From the NCBI GenBank assembly GCA_017441605.1, contig JAFRXD010000087.1, positions 1-32,388 of the forward strand: a stretch of 32,388 bases of DNA, given 5' to 3'. Below are positions 32,272-32,388 of this stretch, piece after piece. This stretch comes from Thermoguttaceae bacterium (GTDB lineage Bacteria > Planctomycetota > Planctomycetia > Pirellulales > Thermoguttaceae). A model generated the notes under the pieces. The model searched no databases. It saw only the letters and a program-made list of their open reading frames with translations, and was not told the origin of the DNA. A program made the position numbers and the translations under genes. Each line of letters opens with the position of its first letter. Position 1 is the first letter of the stretch.

Positions 32272-32388
32272 TTACGCCAAGTTCATCCCATTGGCGAGCG
32301 CCTCCACTTGGGAAACGGGGGCCCCGACAAATTCGGCGATCGTTTCAAGCGTCAATCCGCCCTTTCTGAGCATATTGCGAATAATCGA
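32272..32388 (-). CDS. C-terminal fragment of an Rpn-like or nuclease-family protein
   Basis: Only the last 38 codons and the stop are in the window; the gene continues past the right edge. The fragment reads NMLRKGGLTLETIAEFVGAP, then VSQVEALANGMNLA. This is the repeat-like helical tail (MLxKGxxxExIAExxGxxxxxVxxL) that ends many Rpn/PD-(D/E)XK nuclease-family and transposase-related proteins in gut bacteria. The rest cannot be judged. It is the only hint of a mobile-element-associated gene here. Confidence 0.65.
   Translation of the reverse strand, partial: SIIRNMLRKGGLTLETIAEFVGAPVSQVEALANGMNLA

Overview
The window reads as a chromosomal piece of a planctomycete. The main evidence is the 1367-residue surface protein with the planctomycete N-terminal motif (FETLEERRLLNA, of the LEPR-XLL type), plus an ECF-type sigma factor paired with a Ser/Thr kinase/beta-propeller protein, a lid-less Hsp70 paralogue and a zinc-ribbon membrane protein of a kind common in that phylum. 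The complete Na+-pumping NADH:quinone reductase operon, a malate dehydrogenase and the tail of an Rpn-like protein would fit a host-associated or anaerobic lineage, but this habitat reading is inference. No tRNA, rRNA, CRISPR array, insertion sequence or phage gene was recognised.

Layout. 1-586 is non-coding, with hairpins and one copy of a repeat that recurs near the right end. 587-1635 holds three small plus-strand genes (a hypothetical, a doubtful 63-residue ORF, and a four-helix GlpM-like membrane protein). 1686-8530 is a minus-strand sigma factor/kinase pair: an ECF-like sigma factor followed by a 1908-residue membrane kinase with a beta-propeller-like tail. From a divergent promoter region at 8531-8874, nqrABCDEF runs rightward to 14825 and ends at a clear intrinsic terminator. 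tsaD follows from its own promoter. 16043-17142 is a minus-strand pair: an NAD(P)-binding oxidoreductase and an Rrf2 regulator (resembling Bacillus ywnB/ywnA). Its promoter is bracketed by two matching dyad operators.

17449-21552 encodes the large secreted or surface metalloprotease-like protein with six fibronectin-III-like repeats, followed by a DUF362 protein with a Tat-like leader. 22738-29193 is a minus-strand block: hsp70 paralogue, DUF1573 protein, ribosomal protein S1, a GGQ release-factor-like protein and the zinc-ribbon membrane protein. 29514-32008 carries a MATE exporter and malate dehydrogenase, each with a recognisable sigma-70-type promoter. The right edge has the mdh hairpin, the second copy of the repeat, and the C-terminal 38 codons of a minus-strand Rpn-like gene cut by the window end.

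How the genes fit together. Malate dehydrogenase makes NADH and Nqr oxidises NADH while pumping Na+; a MATE exporter could use the Na+ gradient. S1, the release-factor-like protein, TsaD and Hsp70 are translation and protein-quality functions. The strongest leads for new biology are the sigma factor/kinase/propeller module with its unusual catalytic loop, the dual-operator promoter of the Rrf2/oxidoreductase pair, the hairpin repeat at both window ends, and the recombination-prone repeat array of the surface protein. All assignments rest on reading motifs by eye; no database search was run.
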